DNA from: Alcaligenes faecalis
Lineage (GTDB): Bacteria > Pseudomonadota > Gammaproteobacteria > Burkholderiales > Burkholderiaceae_B
NCBI RefSeq assembly: GCF_041521385.1
Contig: NZ_CP168006.1
Location: forward strand, 1,824,857-1,888,856
Direction: 5' to 3'
Length of the DNA stretch: 64,000 nucleotides
Shown here piece by piece: positions 1 through 8,995 of this stretch (position 1 is its first letter; the number at the start of each line of letters is the position of its first letter). A program made the translations under genes and the position numbers. Under the pieces are notes generated by a model, which worked only from the letters and a program-made list of their open reading frames with translations, was not told where the DNA came from and did not search any database.

Positions 1-658
1 GTTGTTTAAGCTTGCGATACAAGTGGGTGCGCTCCAGACCGGTACGCTCCGACACGCGTGTCATACTGTGATTTTCACGGCGCAGATGATACTCAAAATA
101 AATGCGCTCGAACTCGTCACGCGCTTCGCGCAATGGCAGATCCAAAGAGATGCTGCCTAGCTGAGACTCATCCTGCTCGACTTCAGGGACGGCCATGGCT
201 GGTGCCAGACCGGGAGCCATTGCTGCTGCATCCGGACGACGATCACCCCCTTGAGCCATCGGGCGAGCTGCGACTGCCAGCGATTTGGGGGCAACAGTAC
301 GCTCCAGCCCCGAGGCTACGGTCTTGAGCAGTCGCTGCATGGTGATGGGTTTTTCCAGGAAATCCACCGCCCCAATACGGGTGGCTTCCACCGCGGTATC
401 CACCGTGGCATGGCCACTCATCATGACCACAGGCATATCCAGCAAGCCTTGGGAGGCCCACTCTTTGAGCAGGCTGACACCGTCCGTGTCTGGCATCCAG
501 ATATCCAGCAAGACCAGATCGGGACGGCCCCGCAAGCGTGCCTCGCGAGCCTGGGCGGCATTTTCTGCCAATTGCACGGTGTGCCCTTCGTCGTAAAGAA
601 TTTCCGACAAAAGTTCCCGAATGCCGATTTCGTCATCAACTACCAGAATTCTGGCCAT
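1..658 (-). CDS. NtrX-like response regulator without AAA+ domain (3' end outside window)
   Basis: Cytoplasmic response regulator, probably the partner of the NtrY-like kinase encoded 22 bp upstream. The 219 visible residues hold a receiver domain (about 1-120) with acidic residues D8/D9, phospho-acceptor D52, S81 and K103, then a low-complexity Ala/Pro/Met linker (about 121-165) and a Fis-type helix-turn-helix (about 172-219). The frame is still open at base 1, but Fis-type regulators usually end a few residues after this point. Classical NtrX and NtrC have a central AAA+ sigma-54 activation domain of about 240 residues between these parts; it is absent, so the protein should bind DNA without activating sigma-54 polymerase directly. 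The start is ATG at 658. Family assignment is firm; the NtrX label is inferred from the neighbouring NtrY-like kinase. Confidence 0.88.
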   Translation of the reverse strand, partial: MARILVVDDEIGIRELLSEILYDEGHTVQLAENAAQAREARLRGRPDLVLLDIWMPDTDGVSLLKEWASQGLLDMPVVMMSGHATVDTAVEATRIGAVDFLEKPITMQRLLKTVASGLERTVAPKSLAVAARPMAQGGDRRPDAAAMAPGLAPAMAVPEVEQDESQLGSISLDLPLREARDEFERIYFEYHLRRENHSMTRVSERTGLERTHLYRKLKQ

Positions 659-680
659 AAAACGTCACCTACGTGATTTT

Positions 681-3065
681 TTACGCATTATCGTTTGCTC
701 GCCGCCCAGAGTCCAGACGAATATGCTGGCCAGCAAGCCGGGTAAAGAGGATGGAAATGCGAGCCCCCCCCTCACGACGATTGGAAACATCGATTCTGCC
801 GCCGTGCTCCTCGATGATTTTCTTAACTATAGCAAGTCCCAGACCCGTACCGGTGGGCTTGGTGGTTACGTAAGGCTCAAAAACACGCACCAGCATCTGG
901 GGATCAAAACCAGGTCCGTTATCTGACACCACAAAACTGACTGCACCAGAAGAATCGGAACCTTCTACGCCCGCAATCATGGTTTTAACAAATACATGCG
1001 CCTGGTCAAGTGATTGATCCTGAGCCGCCGCTTCACGGGCATTGGCCAACAGATTATGGATAACCTGACGCAGTTGCGTCGGATCCCCTTGCACCATGGG
1101 CAAATCGGGGTCCAGCTCCACATCGATCGCCACACTATAACCATCGTCCCGGACCATGCCTTCTTCCGGGTCCCAACCATATAAAGTCAACACTTCAGTA
1201 ATCAGCTCGTTCAGATTCAGAGCTTGCATCTGAGTAGCGGGCTTACGAGCATACTCTCGGAAATCTTCCACCATCTTTTTCAGCGAACTAACTTGATTGA
1301 CGATGGTATTGGTATAGCGCAGCAACATGGCAGCATGGACGTCATCCAACTGCGACTCCAGTTTCATGGCCAGACGTTCGGCAGACAACTGAATAGGCGT
1401 CAAGGGGTTCTTGATCTCGTGTGCCAGACGTCGGGCCACCTCGCTCCAGGCCACCAGACGGCTGGCGGAAATCACGTCAGTAATATCGTCAAACACCACC
1501 AGATAGCCGGTTGGTTGACCATCCACACGCAACAAGGTACCACGAGCCAAAACGGTGACGATAGTATCACGCGCTTCATTACCTTCTTGCATTTCCAATT
1601 CAAACTGCTGCTGCCAATAAGGGTGATCCGAGCCCATGGCCTGATGCGTGGAAAAGGCTTCTCGTATCACCGAAGCAAAAGTCACGGCCCCTTCCAGCGT
1701 TTCCAACGGACGCCCTTTAATCGAGCGCAAATCCACCTGCAAGATACGCTGCGCGCCCTGGTTGAACATGGTGACACGGAACATCTCGTCAAAAGCCAAC
1801 ACACCACTGGACAGGTTACTGAGCACCGACTCCAAGTACATATTGGAGCGTTCCAACTGCAGGCGATTTTTCTCAACCATGCGACGCGCTTCATCCAACT
1901 GTCGGGTCATGGCATTGAAAGAGCGCGTCAGTTGGCCGACTTCATCCTTGGCAGGTGGCTCAGGCAAAGCACGGTAGTCCCCTACCCCCACCGCTTGCGT
2001 CCCGGCGGCCAGCGTCAATAATGGGCGCGTCAGGCGGCGCGACAAGGCCAAGGCGGCCGCCACTGCCGTAAACACAGCCAGGATCAAAGCCAGCGTCAGC
2101 GTAATACCGTAGAGCTTGCGCAAGCCCTGACGAGACAAGGCCAGCTCCTGATAATCCCGAAACCCTTGCTGCACCTGGTTGGCATTGCGTGCAATCTTGT
2201 CCGGCACAGGCTGAATGACCTGCAGCCAGCGCGAGTCTGCCGTACCACTCAAGGTCGCCGCAAAGCGATTGGGATCCGCCAAAGGCAGAACCGTGCGCAG
2301 GCGCAAGCCTGTTGACTCTGCAGGTACCCCGCCTTCATCGAGCCCGTTATCGTGAACAGGGGCATCATCATCCACCTCGGCAGCCGAATAGCGGCCTGCA
2401 ATACGCAGCTGATTCATCACGCTGGAGGGCGGCATATCAGGTAGCAGCGTGTCATAGCGGCCCGAGGAAAAGGCAATCAAACGACCATTGCCCGAAAACA
2501 CCATTGCCTCCGTCACCCCGCTGTTCTCACGCAAGGAGATCAGCAAACTGCTGTACTGCGCACTATCTGCCTTGTTCAGTGCCGACACCATTTCATTTGC
2601 CCGACCTTCCAGCTCGTTCAACTGCGAATCCAGGGCGGCGCGGCCCAGGCTCAAGCCCGACTCCAGCGCCGAATCCACCCGTACATTGAACCAGGACTCG
2701 ATAGAACGTGACATGAACTGCACCGAAAGCAGATAAATCAGCGCCCCCGGAATAATGCCGATCAAGGTGAAATAAAAAGCAAAGCGCGCCGTCATACGGG
2801 CACCAAACTGACGTCGGCGTATTTGTCTGAACAGACGAATCGTCAGCAACAGCACCCAGGAAATCAGCGTGGCGGCCAATACACCGTTAAGCACCAACAG
2901 CAAGTCATACTGCTGTGCGTAGCGCGAGGCGTTGCCCGTAGACCAGACAAGAAGCGAAAACAGCGCCAAGGCGCTGACCCCCGCTCCGAACAGAGCGGTG
3001 CGCAAGATCCAACGAATCAAGGTTGGGGCTCGTCGACGGAGACGGAAAAGGAAAAGGTTTTCCAT
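681..3065 (-). CDS. NtrY-like membrane sensor histidine kinase
   Basis: Inner-membrane histidine kinase of 794 residues that should phosphorylate the response regulator directly downstream. Three hydrophobic segments lie near residues 17-44, 55-79 and 92-120, then a long sensor region and a fourth membrane segment near 318-345, followed by HAMP and PAS-like regions. The HisKA phospho-histidine box reads AHEIKNPLTP. The ATPase domain shows the N box (NLLANAREAA), a G1 box (DNGPGFD) and a G2 box (TGTGLGLAIV). This is the NtrY architecture linked to nitrogen and redox sensing in proteobacteria; the signal cannot be read from sequence. Its start overlaps the end of the DUF4390 gene by 49 bp, which suggests translational coupling in an rsmB-DUF4390-kinase-regulator operon. 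Confidence 0.9.
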   Translation of the reverse strand: MENLFLFRLRRRAPTLIRWILRTALFGAGVSALALFSLLVWSTGNASRYAQQYDLLLVLNGVLAATLISWVLLLTIRLFRQIRRRQFGARMTARFAFYFTLIGIIPGALIYLLSVQFMSRSIESWFNVRVDSALESGLSLGRAALDSQLNELEGRANEMVSALNKADSAQYSSLLISLRENSGVTEAMVFSGNGRLIAFSSGRYDTLLPDMPPSSVMNQLRIAGRYSAAEVDDDAPVHDNGLDEGGVPAESTGLRLRTVLPLADPNRFAATLSGTADSRWLQVIQPVPDKIARNANQVQQGFRDYQELALSRQGLRKLYGITLTLALILAVFTAVAAALALSRRLTRPLLTLAAGTQAVGVGDYRALPEPPAKDEVGQLTRSFNAMTRQLDEARRMVEKNRLQLERSNMYLESVLSNLSSGVLAFDEMFRVTMFNQGAQRILQVDLRSIKGRPLETLEGAVTFASVIREAFSTHQAMGSDHPYWQQQFELEMQEGNEARDTIVTVLARGTLLRVDGQPTGYLVVFDDITDVISASRLVAWSEVARRLAHEIKNPLTPIQLSAERLAMKLESQLDDVHAAMLLRYTNTIVNQVSSLKKMVEDFREYARKPATQMQALNLNELITEVLTLYGWDPEEGMVRDDGYSVAIDVELDPDLPMVQGDPTQLRQVIHNLLANAREAAAQDQSLDQAHVFVKTMIAGVEGSDSSGAVSFVVSDNGPGFDPQMLVRVFEPYVTTKPTGTGLGLAIVKKIIEEHGGRIDVSNRREGGARISILFTRLAGQHIRLDSGRRANDNA

Positions 3066-3601
3066 GGAGTAGCCAGTGTCCAGGCAGAACTATTGATGGC
3101 GTCCACTTGAAACGGACGGGCCAGCAAAGAGGTATCCAGGCGCAGACGCACACGACCTTGGTATTGCTGGTCGCGGTCCAGATCTGCCACATACGCCACG
3201 GCCCAGCCGCGAATGTGCCGCAGCATGGCCAGTGCGTCATTCATGGAGGATTCGGGTAAAGACAGGTCCCCGGTGCCCACACGCCACTGACGGGTCAGAG
3301 CGTTGTACACAACCCGCCAGGTTTGTTGTTCCTTAACAACGTTTTTATCAAACCAATACCAGCGTGGCTGGGCCAATTCCACTTCAACCGTGAAATACAG
3401 CGGCACCCCTTTCTCGGCAGCAGTGCGCAACTCCGGACTTAACTCGAATTCAACATCCGCGTCGATATAGAGTTTTTCGTCCCGAATATGGGGCTCGACC
3501 TTGACAACCCGCTCTCCCGAAGTAGCGACCGGCACAATCGTATTGGCCGAGCTTAGCGCGCAGTTGAAAATCAGCAGAAAAGACAGAAAAACGCGCCACA
3601 T
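3017..3601 (-). CDS. DUF4390 domain protein, exported
   Basis: Small protein of 194 residues with an N-terminal signal sequence (MWRVFLSFLLIFNCALSSA) and a mature part rich in beta-strand and in Trp/Tyr, matching the DUF4390 family that sits between rsmB and ntrY-like genes in Betaproteobacteria. Its biochemical role is unknown. A TTG at 3625 would give an eight-residue longer form, but the ATG at 3601 places the signal peptide at the very N terminus, so I prefer it. The 3' end overlaps the kinase gene by 49 bp in another frame. It probably acts in the periplasm or at the inner membrane, perhaps with the kinase; that link is inference from position only. Confidence 0.8.
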   Translation of the reverse strand: MWRVFLSFLLIFNCALSSANTIVPVATSGERVVKVEPHIRDEKLYIDADVEFELSPELRTAAEKGVPLYFTVEVELAQPRWYWFDKNVVKEQQTWRVVYNALTRQWRVGTGDLSLPESSMNDALAMLRHIRGWAVAYVADLDRDQQYQGRVRLRLDTSLLARPFQVDAINSSAWTLATPWKTFSFSVSVDEPQP

Positions 3602-3649
3602 CGTGATTAACCGCAAAAAGGACAAAGTCAGAGCCCTAATTGTGACAAG

Positions 3650-4999
3650 TCAAACCGGGCGCGTAAATAAGGCGTAGAAAAAACCGTCGCCATCTGCCAG
3701 TGATCGTCCCGCAACACCGGGCAAAATCTGGCCGGGAGAATCCAGAAGCTGCGCTTCGGGGTGGCGGGCCAAAAACGCCTCGACCTGTTGTTCCCCTTCT
3801 GCCGGAAAAATCGAGCAGGTCGAATACAGGAAATGTCCGCCGGGCCGCAATGTGGACCACAAGGCATCCAGTATAGCGCTTTGCAAACGCGCGGTATCGG
3901 CAATATCTGACTCGCGGCGCAACCAGCGAATATCGGGGTGACGACGCACAATACCTGAAGCGGTACAAGGCACATCAGCCAGGATGGCATCAAAGGGCTG
4001 ACCATCCCACCATGGGGCCGGACGCGCCGCATCACCCCGTTTGAGTTCAACCTTATCGCTTTCCAGGCCAAGACGACGCAGGTTGTGGCCGACACGTTCC
4101 AGACGCTCGCCATCGGAGTCCAGGGCCAGCAAGGACACATCCGCCTGTTCCAGCAAATGAGCGGTCTTGCCACCTGGGGCCGCGCACGCATCCAGCACGC
4201 GCATGCCATCCTTGACCGGCAAGAGCAAACCAGCTTGCTGAGCCGACCAGTCCTGCACCGACCACCAGCCCAGATCAAAACCAGGAATCGCCTGAACCGG
4301 CATGGCCTTGTCCAAGGTAACAGCACCCACGCCGGGGCTACTGGAGGCAATACCGGCTTCGGTCAGGACCGCCTGCAAACGCTCCACTGAACAGCGACGC
4401 TGATTCACACGCAAGGTCAAAGGACCGGGGCGATTGGCCGCTTGCAACAACGCCTCCCAATCACGCGGGTAAGCACGACGCAACTCCTTGACCCACCAGC
4501 CGGGGTGATTCCAGCGTGCTTCGGGGCGGCTTTCTACCTGAGACAAAATCATCTTGCGTTCGCGCGTAAAGCGACGCAGCACCCCATTCACCAAACCCTT
4601 GGACAGACGCAGCGCGGCCTGGCTATCAGCCGCACGCACGGCCTGATCCACCACCGTATGCACGGCATAGACCGGCACATCCGGGCGATCCTCAAAAGTC
4701 TTGGCATCCTCTTGCACACGCATGGCCGTATCCAGCAAAGCCAGCGACACCATCAGCAAGGCATCCAGCCAGGTATTGCTGGGCTGACGGGGCACCAGCG
4801 TAATACGAATCTGACGGGCATGGCCCAGACGACGCAACACATGGAAGCTGACCGATTGCACCGCCGCACGGGCAGGCGCTGGCGTTGCAGCCAAACTTTC
4901 AGTCAGGGACTTGCCCGCCAGCACGCCTTCAATATGGCGCGCACTCAGCAGCATGACTTCGGACAGGGGCAAGGAGGGGGAAAGATGGGTGTCGGACAC
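3650..4999 (-). CDS. rsmB: 16S rRNA (cytosine-967-C5)-methyltransferase RsmB
   Basis: SAM-dependent methyltransferase that makes m5C967 in 16S rRNA. It has an N-terminal NusB-like RNA-binding domain (about residues 15-150) and a C-terminal Rossmann methyltransferase with the motifs LDACAAPGGKT (SAM), DVPCTASG (PC motif) and STCSIFPAEGE (catalytic TCS cysteine). The tail GDGFFYA is typical. The frame stays open far upstream, antisense to rimO, but that extension does not resemble RsmB. GTG at 4999 gives 449 residues; ATG at 4954 gives 434, close to the E. coli length of 429; ATG at 5089 would add a hydrophobic stretch unlike the family. None of the three has a good ribosome binding site, so the start is uncertain by about 15 residues. 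It is divergent from rimO. Confidence 0.9.
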   Translation of the reverse strand: MSDTHLSPSLPLSEVMLLSARHIEGVLAGKSLTESLAATPAPARAAVQSVSFHVLRRLGHARQIRITLVPRQPSNTWLDALLMVSLALLDTAMRVQEDAKTFEDRPDVPVYAVHTVVDQAVRAADSQAALRLSKGLVNGVLRRFTRERKMILSQVESRPEARWNHPGWWVKELRRAYPRDWEALLQAANRPGPLTLRVNQRRCSVERLQAVLTEAGIASSSPGVGAVTLDKAMPVQAIPGFDLGWWSVQDWSAQQAGLLLPVKDGMRVLDACAAPGGKTAHLLEQADVSLLALDSDGERLERVGHNLRRLGLESDKVELKRGDAARPAPWWDGQPFDAILADVPCTASGIVRRHPDIRWLRRESDIADTARLQSAILDALWSTLRPGGHFLYSTCSIFPAEGEQQVEAFLARHPEAQLLDSPGQILPGVAGRSLADGDGFFYALFTRPV

Positions 5000-5158
5000 A
5001 GAACAACCGCTAGAAAAGAAAAATATGACTGCGACTGTAGCACTATTTGCCGCATAAACCGGGCTCAAACGCACAAGATCCGCACGCATCCGGGCATGGG
5101 ACGGTAAAATCAAGCCTATTTCCCAATTTCGAGCCCTCAAGCTCCAGAAGGACCCTCT

Positions 5159-6478
5159 ATGAGCGCCCCAAAAGTCGGATTCGTAAGCCTGGGTTGTCCC
5201 AAGGCCCTGGTTGATTCCGAACGAATTCTTACCCAACTGCGCACCGACGGCTATCAGATCACCCCCAGCTACGACAATGCAGATGTAGTGGTGGTCAATA
5301 CCTGTGGCTTTATCGACAGCGCCAAGGCCGAATCGCTGGAAGCGATCGGCGAGGCACTGGCTGAGAACGGCCGCGTCATTGTCACCGGCTGCATGGGTGT
5401 GGACGAAGGCCTGATTCGCGACGTACACCCTTCCGTACTGTCCGTCAGCGGCCCCCAGCAATACGAACAGGTACTGCGCGCCGTACGTGAAGCCGCCCCA
5501 CCTTCGCTGGATCACAATCCCTATATTGATCTGGTGCCGCCACAAGGCATCAAGCTGACCCCACGTCACTACGCCTATCTGAAGATTTCCGAAGGCTGTA
5601 ACCACAGCTGCAGTTTCTGTATTATCCCGTCCATGCGCGGCAAGCTCGTCAGCCGTCCTGTCGGCGATGTCCTTGGCGAGGCCGAACGTCTGGTCAAGGC
5701 TGGCGTCAAGGAGCTGCTGGTGATCTCCCAGGACACCAGCGCCTACGGCGTAGATATCCGCCAACGTACCGGCTTCTGGAATGGCCGCCCCGTCAAGAGC
5801 AGCATGCTGGACTTGAGCGCCGCCCTGTCCGAACTGGGTGCCTGGGTGCGTCTGCATTACGTCTACCCGTACCCTCATGTAGACAACATCATTCCCCTGA
5901 TGGCCGAGGGCAAAGTGCTGCCCTACCTGGATATTCCCTTCCAGCACGCCAGCCCTTCCGTGTTGCGCGCCATGAAACGCCCTGCCTTTGAAGACCGCAC
6001 CCTGTCGCGCATCAAGCAATGGCGTCAGGACTGCCCGGATCTGACCATCCGCTCCACCTTCATCGTCGGCTTCCCCGGCGAGACCGAGGAAGACTTCCAA
6101 TACCTGCTGGACTGGATGACCGAGGCGCAGTTGGATCGCGTCGGCTGTTTCCAGTATTCCCCCGTGGAAGGCGCCCCCGCCAACAAGCTCGACGGCATTG
6201 TCCCCGACGAAGTCAAACAAGAGCGTTGGGAACGTTTCATGGAACATCAACAAGCCATCTCCACCGCCCGCCTGGCCGCCAAAGTGGGCCGCGAAATGGA
6301 CGTGCTGATTGATGAGATTGATGAGGACGGCGATGCCGTTGGCCGCTCCAGCGCCGACGCCCCCGAAATTGACGGCAACGTCTTCATCACCAGCGAACAA
6401 AAACTGGAACCGGGCCAAATGGTGCGCGTGCGCATTACGGATTCCAGTGAATATGACTTGTTTGGTGAAACAAGCTAA
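5159..6478 (+). CDS. rimO: Ribosomal protein S12 methylthiotransferase RimO
   Basis: Radical-SAM enzyme that adds a methylthio group to Asp88 of ribosomal protein S12. The 439 residues contain the N-terminal MTTase domain with cluster cysteines C13, C49 and C78, the radical-SAM CxxxCxxC at C147, C151 and C154, and a C-terminal TRAM domain (about 370-439). The opening ([17 protein letters not shown]) is diagnostic for RimO rather than MiaB. The length is normal. ATG 5159 follows an AGAAGGA ribosome binding site at good spacing. It is a single gene divergent from rsmB, ended by a GC-rich hairpin. Confidence 0.96.
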   Translation: MSAPKVGFVSLGCPKALVDSERILTQLRTDGYQITPSYDNADVVVVNTCGFIDSAKAESLEAIGEALAENGRVIVTGCMGVDEGLIRDVHPSVLSVSGPQQYEQVLRAVREAAPPSLDHNPYIDLVPPQGIKLTPRHYAYLKISEGCNHSCSFCIIPSMRGKLVSRPVGDVLGEAERLVKAGVKELLVISQDTSAYGVDIRQRTGFWNGRPVKSSMLDLSAALSELGAWVRLHYVYPYPHVDNIIPLMAEGKVLPYLDIPFQHASPSVLRAMKRPAFEDRTLSRIKQWRQDCPDLTIRSTFIVGFPGETEEDFQYLLDWMTEAQLDRVGCFQYSPVEGAPANKLDGIVPDEVKQERWERFMEHQQAISTARLAAKVGREMDVLIDEIDEDGDAVGRSSADAPEIDGNVFITSEQKLEPGQMVRVRITDSSEYDLFGETS

Positions 6479-6506
6479 GCTCAAACGTCCTTCAGTTCAT
6501 TTGACA

Positions 6507-6532
6507 ACAGCCCGGCCCTCGAGCCGGGCTGT
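6507..6532 (+). terminator. GC-rich hairpin after rimO
   Basis: Perfect 10-bp stem (ACAGCCCGGC / GCCGGGCTGT) with a 6-nt loop, 28 bases after the rimO stop. No T-run follows (TCGCTTGC), so termination may be partial; the next gene starts only 12 bases downstream and may be read through from rimO. Confidence 0.6.
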
Positions 6533-6543
6533 TCGCTTGCGAC

Positions 6544-8217
6544 ATGACAAGAACAAGACTCATCGATCTGGCTGTTGTTATCGCGCTGGGATATTTCCAG
6601 TACTACCTTTTACACAACCATCTGGATTTCCTATTTCTGGATGAGGCGGGCCAATATCGATGGCTTGCGCTGGCGCTCTCTCTGACCCCACTGTTTGCGC
6701 TCTATTTTCTGCTACGGTTAGTTTTACCCTGTACGGTGGCCGGAGCCCTGACTGCAGGGACCTCCTTGGTACTGACAGAAATCAGCAATACCAAGCAAGC
6801 CCTGACGACCGAACCCCTGAGCTGGACGGATATCACTCGCACTGACAACCTGTCAGTTGTACCTCATTACATCAGCCAATCCCACATCATCTATGCCTTA
6901 CTGGTAGTCGCCGGGATTGTGCTGCTGATGCGCCTTGATCGAACTGCACGCTTAAAAAAGGCTGGAATTCTGCTGGTCGTCCTTTTCTCCCTGCTATCCC
7001 TCCACCCCTACTTGAATCGTATCGATACGCCGTTAAGTCACGTAGCGCAGTTTGAGCTGACTCGCCAGGACATCAACTACGTCGTCTGGGACTGGCCCAG
7101 GAATATCAGAAAAAACGGCCTGCTCACCCATTTGGTGCAAACCAGCCAGCGCCGCATACCCCCACCGCCTTCAACAGCAGAACGGGAGCAGTTTGATATT
7201 TTGAAAGCATCCAGTACTGACACATCCGTTCAGCCTTCCAACATCGTTGTGATTCTCTGTGAAGCATGCTGGCATGATGAACAGCATTTCAAAGAGGCTT
7301 TCAGTCCTTTGAAAAAGATTGGGTTTCAAGCCTTCCGTGCCATTGCTCCCGTATATGGAGGAGGAACCGTCAACTCAGCTTTTGAGCTCCTGACAGGGTT
7401 GCCCGCCAATGGAGCCTTAAATGGAATTATTTACCAGGAATACACGAAGCTGCTCTCCCCACAGGCGTGGAGCTGGCCCCGTAGTCTTGAAAACACCGGC
7501 TATGCCAGCGTTTCACTACACAATCACAATGCAATCTTCTGGAACCGGCACATTATTAATCCAAAGCTTGGGTTTCGACGGTTTCTTGCACTTGAGGACA
7601 TGAATTACGACGGCCCGATCTGGGCCAACGATGAGATTCTTTTCAAAGCTGCCACTCAAGAACGGCAAAACAGTGACAGGCCAAACTTTCAATTCATCAC
7701 AACCGTTTATACACACGGAGCCTACTACCCACGCGATGGAGATCACGGCGAGCAACATTATCAAGAAAAACTGACTCAAAGCCTGCGTGATGTGGCTGAA
7801 TTTGCCAACCAGCTCCTTGCCGACCACCCAGACTCCCTCATCCTTCTTGTTGGCGACCACAAGCCCGCCTTGACCCATTTTTTCCATCAAGAAAATATTT
7901 TCTCAGATGACTTTTTCATACGAACGGGGGAAATGAACGACGACTATATGTTCTCCCCCTCCGCCCCAAAAGAAATACTGGGTGACGTACCGGGCTATAT
8001 TTATTATCGTGGTCAGGATCTGGCAGCCCGCTTGAACCATCAGCCCTTTTTCTGCCTTGGCCAGATCATTAATGACGCGTCTGCAGGCGCTATCCTGCCG
8101 GCGTTCCAATACGCTCGGCATTATGATCTTTGCTCTTCGGCCCCAAATCTCACCTATACCCAGCGCAGTGAATCCTATCCAGGCTGGCTATATTCCGCCT
8201 CCCTCTTCGACTTCTGA
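6544..8217 (+). CDS. Membrane sulfatase-fold transferase (LTA synthase / OpgB / EptA-like)
   Basis: Inner-membrane protein of 557 residues. Several hydrophobic segments fill residues 6-160 (for example 42-68, 114-130 and 140-153); a periplasmic alkaline-phosphatase/sulfatase domain follows (about 230-500). Visible metal-site elements are E240 in ILCEACW, the likely nucleophile T275 in GGGTVNSAFELLTG, H391 and D438/H439 in VGDHKP. A Thr nucleophile rather than a formylglycine Cys points to phosphoglycerol or phosphoethanolamine transfer onto lipid or periplasmic glucan. The exact substrate is not readable. It stands between rimO and the carbonic-anhydrase-like gene, all on the same strand. ATG 6544 starts just after the hairpin; no strong ribosome binding site is visible. 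Confidence 0.82.
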   Translation: MTRTRLIDLAVVIALGYFQYYLLHNHLDFLFLDEAGQYRWLALALSLTPLFALYFLLRLVLPCTVAGALTAGTSLVLTEISNTKQALTTEPLSWTDITRTDNLSVVPHYISQSHIIYALLVVAGIVLLMRLDRTARLKKAGILLVVLFSLLSLHPYLNRIDTPLSHVAQFELTRQDINYVVWDWPRNIRKNGLLTHLVQTSQRRIPPPPSTAEREQFDILKASSTDTSVQPSNIVVILCEACWHDEQHFKEAFSPLKKIGFQAFRAIAPVYGGGTVNSAFELLTGLPANGALNGIIYQEYTKLLSPQAWSWPRSLENTGYASVSLHNHNAIFWNRHIINPKLGFRRFLALEDMNYDGPIWANDEILFKAATQERQNSDRPNFQFITTVYTHGAYYPRDGDHGEQHYQEKLTQSLRDVAEFANQLLADHPDSLILLVGDHKPALTHFFHQENIFSDDFFIRTGEMNDDYMFSPSAPKEILGDVPGYIYYRGQDLAARLNHQPFFCLGQIINDASAGAILPAFQYARHYDLCSSAPNLTYTQRSESYPGWLYSASLFDF

Positions 8218-8232
8218 TTTTTGCACATTGTT

Positions 8233-8757
8233 ATGCCTATCTATCAACTAGACGAACACAGCCCACAAATCGACGACAGCAGCTTTGTTGCCACAGAGGC
8301 CACCCTGATTGGCAAGGTCGTATTGAAAGAGCACAGCAGTGTCTGGCCCGGCGCCGTTATCCGTGGCGATAACGAAACCATTACCGTGGGTATAGGCTCG
8401 AACGTGCAAGAAGGTGCCGTACTGCACACCGACCCCGGCTACCCTCTGGATATTGGCGACCACGTCACCATCGGCCACCAGGCCATGCTGCACGGCTGTA
8501 CCATCGGTGAAGGCGCGTTGATCGGCATCCAGGCCGTCGTGCTGAACGGTGCCGTCATCGGTCGCGATAGCCTGGTTGGTGCCGGCGCACTGGTCACTGA
8601 AGGCAAAGTCTTCCCCGAGCGCAGCCTGATCATCGGATCACCCGCCAAAGCCGTGCGTACCCTGAGCGACGAAGACATTGCCAAGTTGCGCCAAAACGCC
8701 AGTGTCTACGCCAAACGCGGTGGCTACTACAAAACGGCCTTGAAGCGCATAGACTAA
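8233..8757 (+). CDS. Gamma-carbonic-anhydrase-family left-handed beta-helix protein
   Basis: Hexapeptide-repeat protein of 174 residues folding as a left-handed beta-helix trimer. Three histidines expected to bind the metal lie at H65, H82 and H87 (LHTD, GHQAMLH). The repeat pattern (IGEGALIGIQAVVLNGAVIG) and C-terminal helix match the YrdA/PaaY/CaiE group of gamma-carbonic-anhydrase-like proteins. Many members show weak or no anhydrase activity and some act as thioesterases, so the activity remains open. An in-frame TTG lies at 8221, but ATG 8233 matches the family start (MPIYQL). It begins 15 bases after the preceding stop and is probably cotranscribed. Confidence 0.85.
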   Translation: MPIYQLDEHSPQIDDSSFVATEATLIGKVVLKEHSSVWPGAVIRGDNETITVGIGSNVQEGAVLHTDPGYPLDIGDHVTIGHQAMLHGCTIGEGALIGIQAVVLNGAVIGRDSLVGAGALVTEGKVFPERSLIIGSPAKAVRTLSDEDIAKLRQNASVYAKRGGYYKTALKRID

Positions 8758-8883
8758 AAAAAGCAAGTACACGCTGGCCCCTCTTGGCCGTACACCACGC
8801 AGTTGAAGGTTGCTGAGGCAATCTCCAAACGGGGAGCGGCGAAGCCTGGCGATGGCAATCTGGACTGTCCTGATCCCTGCCCT

Positions 8884-8910
8884 CGTGCCATCGCCGTTGG
8901 CGATGGCACG
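8884..8910. repeat. Perfect 12-bp inverted repeat upstream of maiA
   Basis: CGTGCCATCGCC and GGCGATGGCACG are separated by three bases, about 86 bases before the maleate isomerase start. The core GGCGATGGCA also occurs at about 8850 as a direct copy. No T-run follows, so it could be a terminator of poor form, an operator, or an mRNA hairpin. It ends directly before the candidate maiA promoter. Confidence 0.6.
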
Positions 8911-8926
8911 TTGACAGATGATTGAT

Positions 8927-8954
8927 TTGCAAGGAAGAAAACGGGTCCTAGAAT
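8927..8954 (+). promoter_or_regulatory. Candidate sigma-70 promoter for maiA
   Basis: A TTGCAA -35 box (8927-8932) and a TAGAAT -10 box (8949-8954) are separated by 16 bases, which puts transcription start near 8961 and leaves a leader of about 35 bases before the ATG at 8996. Consensus matching was by eye only. Confidence 0.45.
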
Positions 8955-8995
8955 GAAGGCGTCAATCTAAAAACCACCCTCAGAGACAGATTCCT

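Noticed and set aside
3650..6484. Very long minus-strand frame joining rsmB with the antisense of rimO
   Set aside because: Only the part up to about 5000 resembles RsmB; the rest mirrors the rimO codons and lies wholly opposite a conserved gene.
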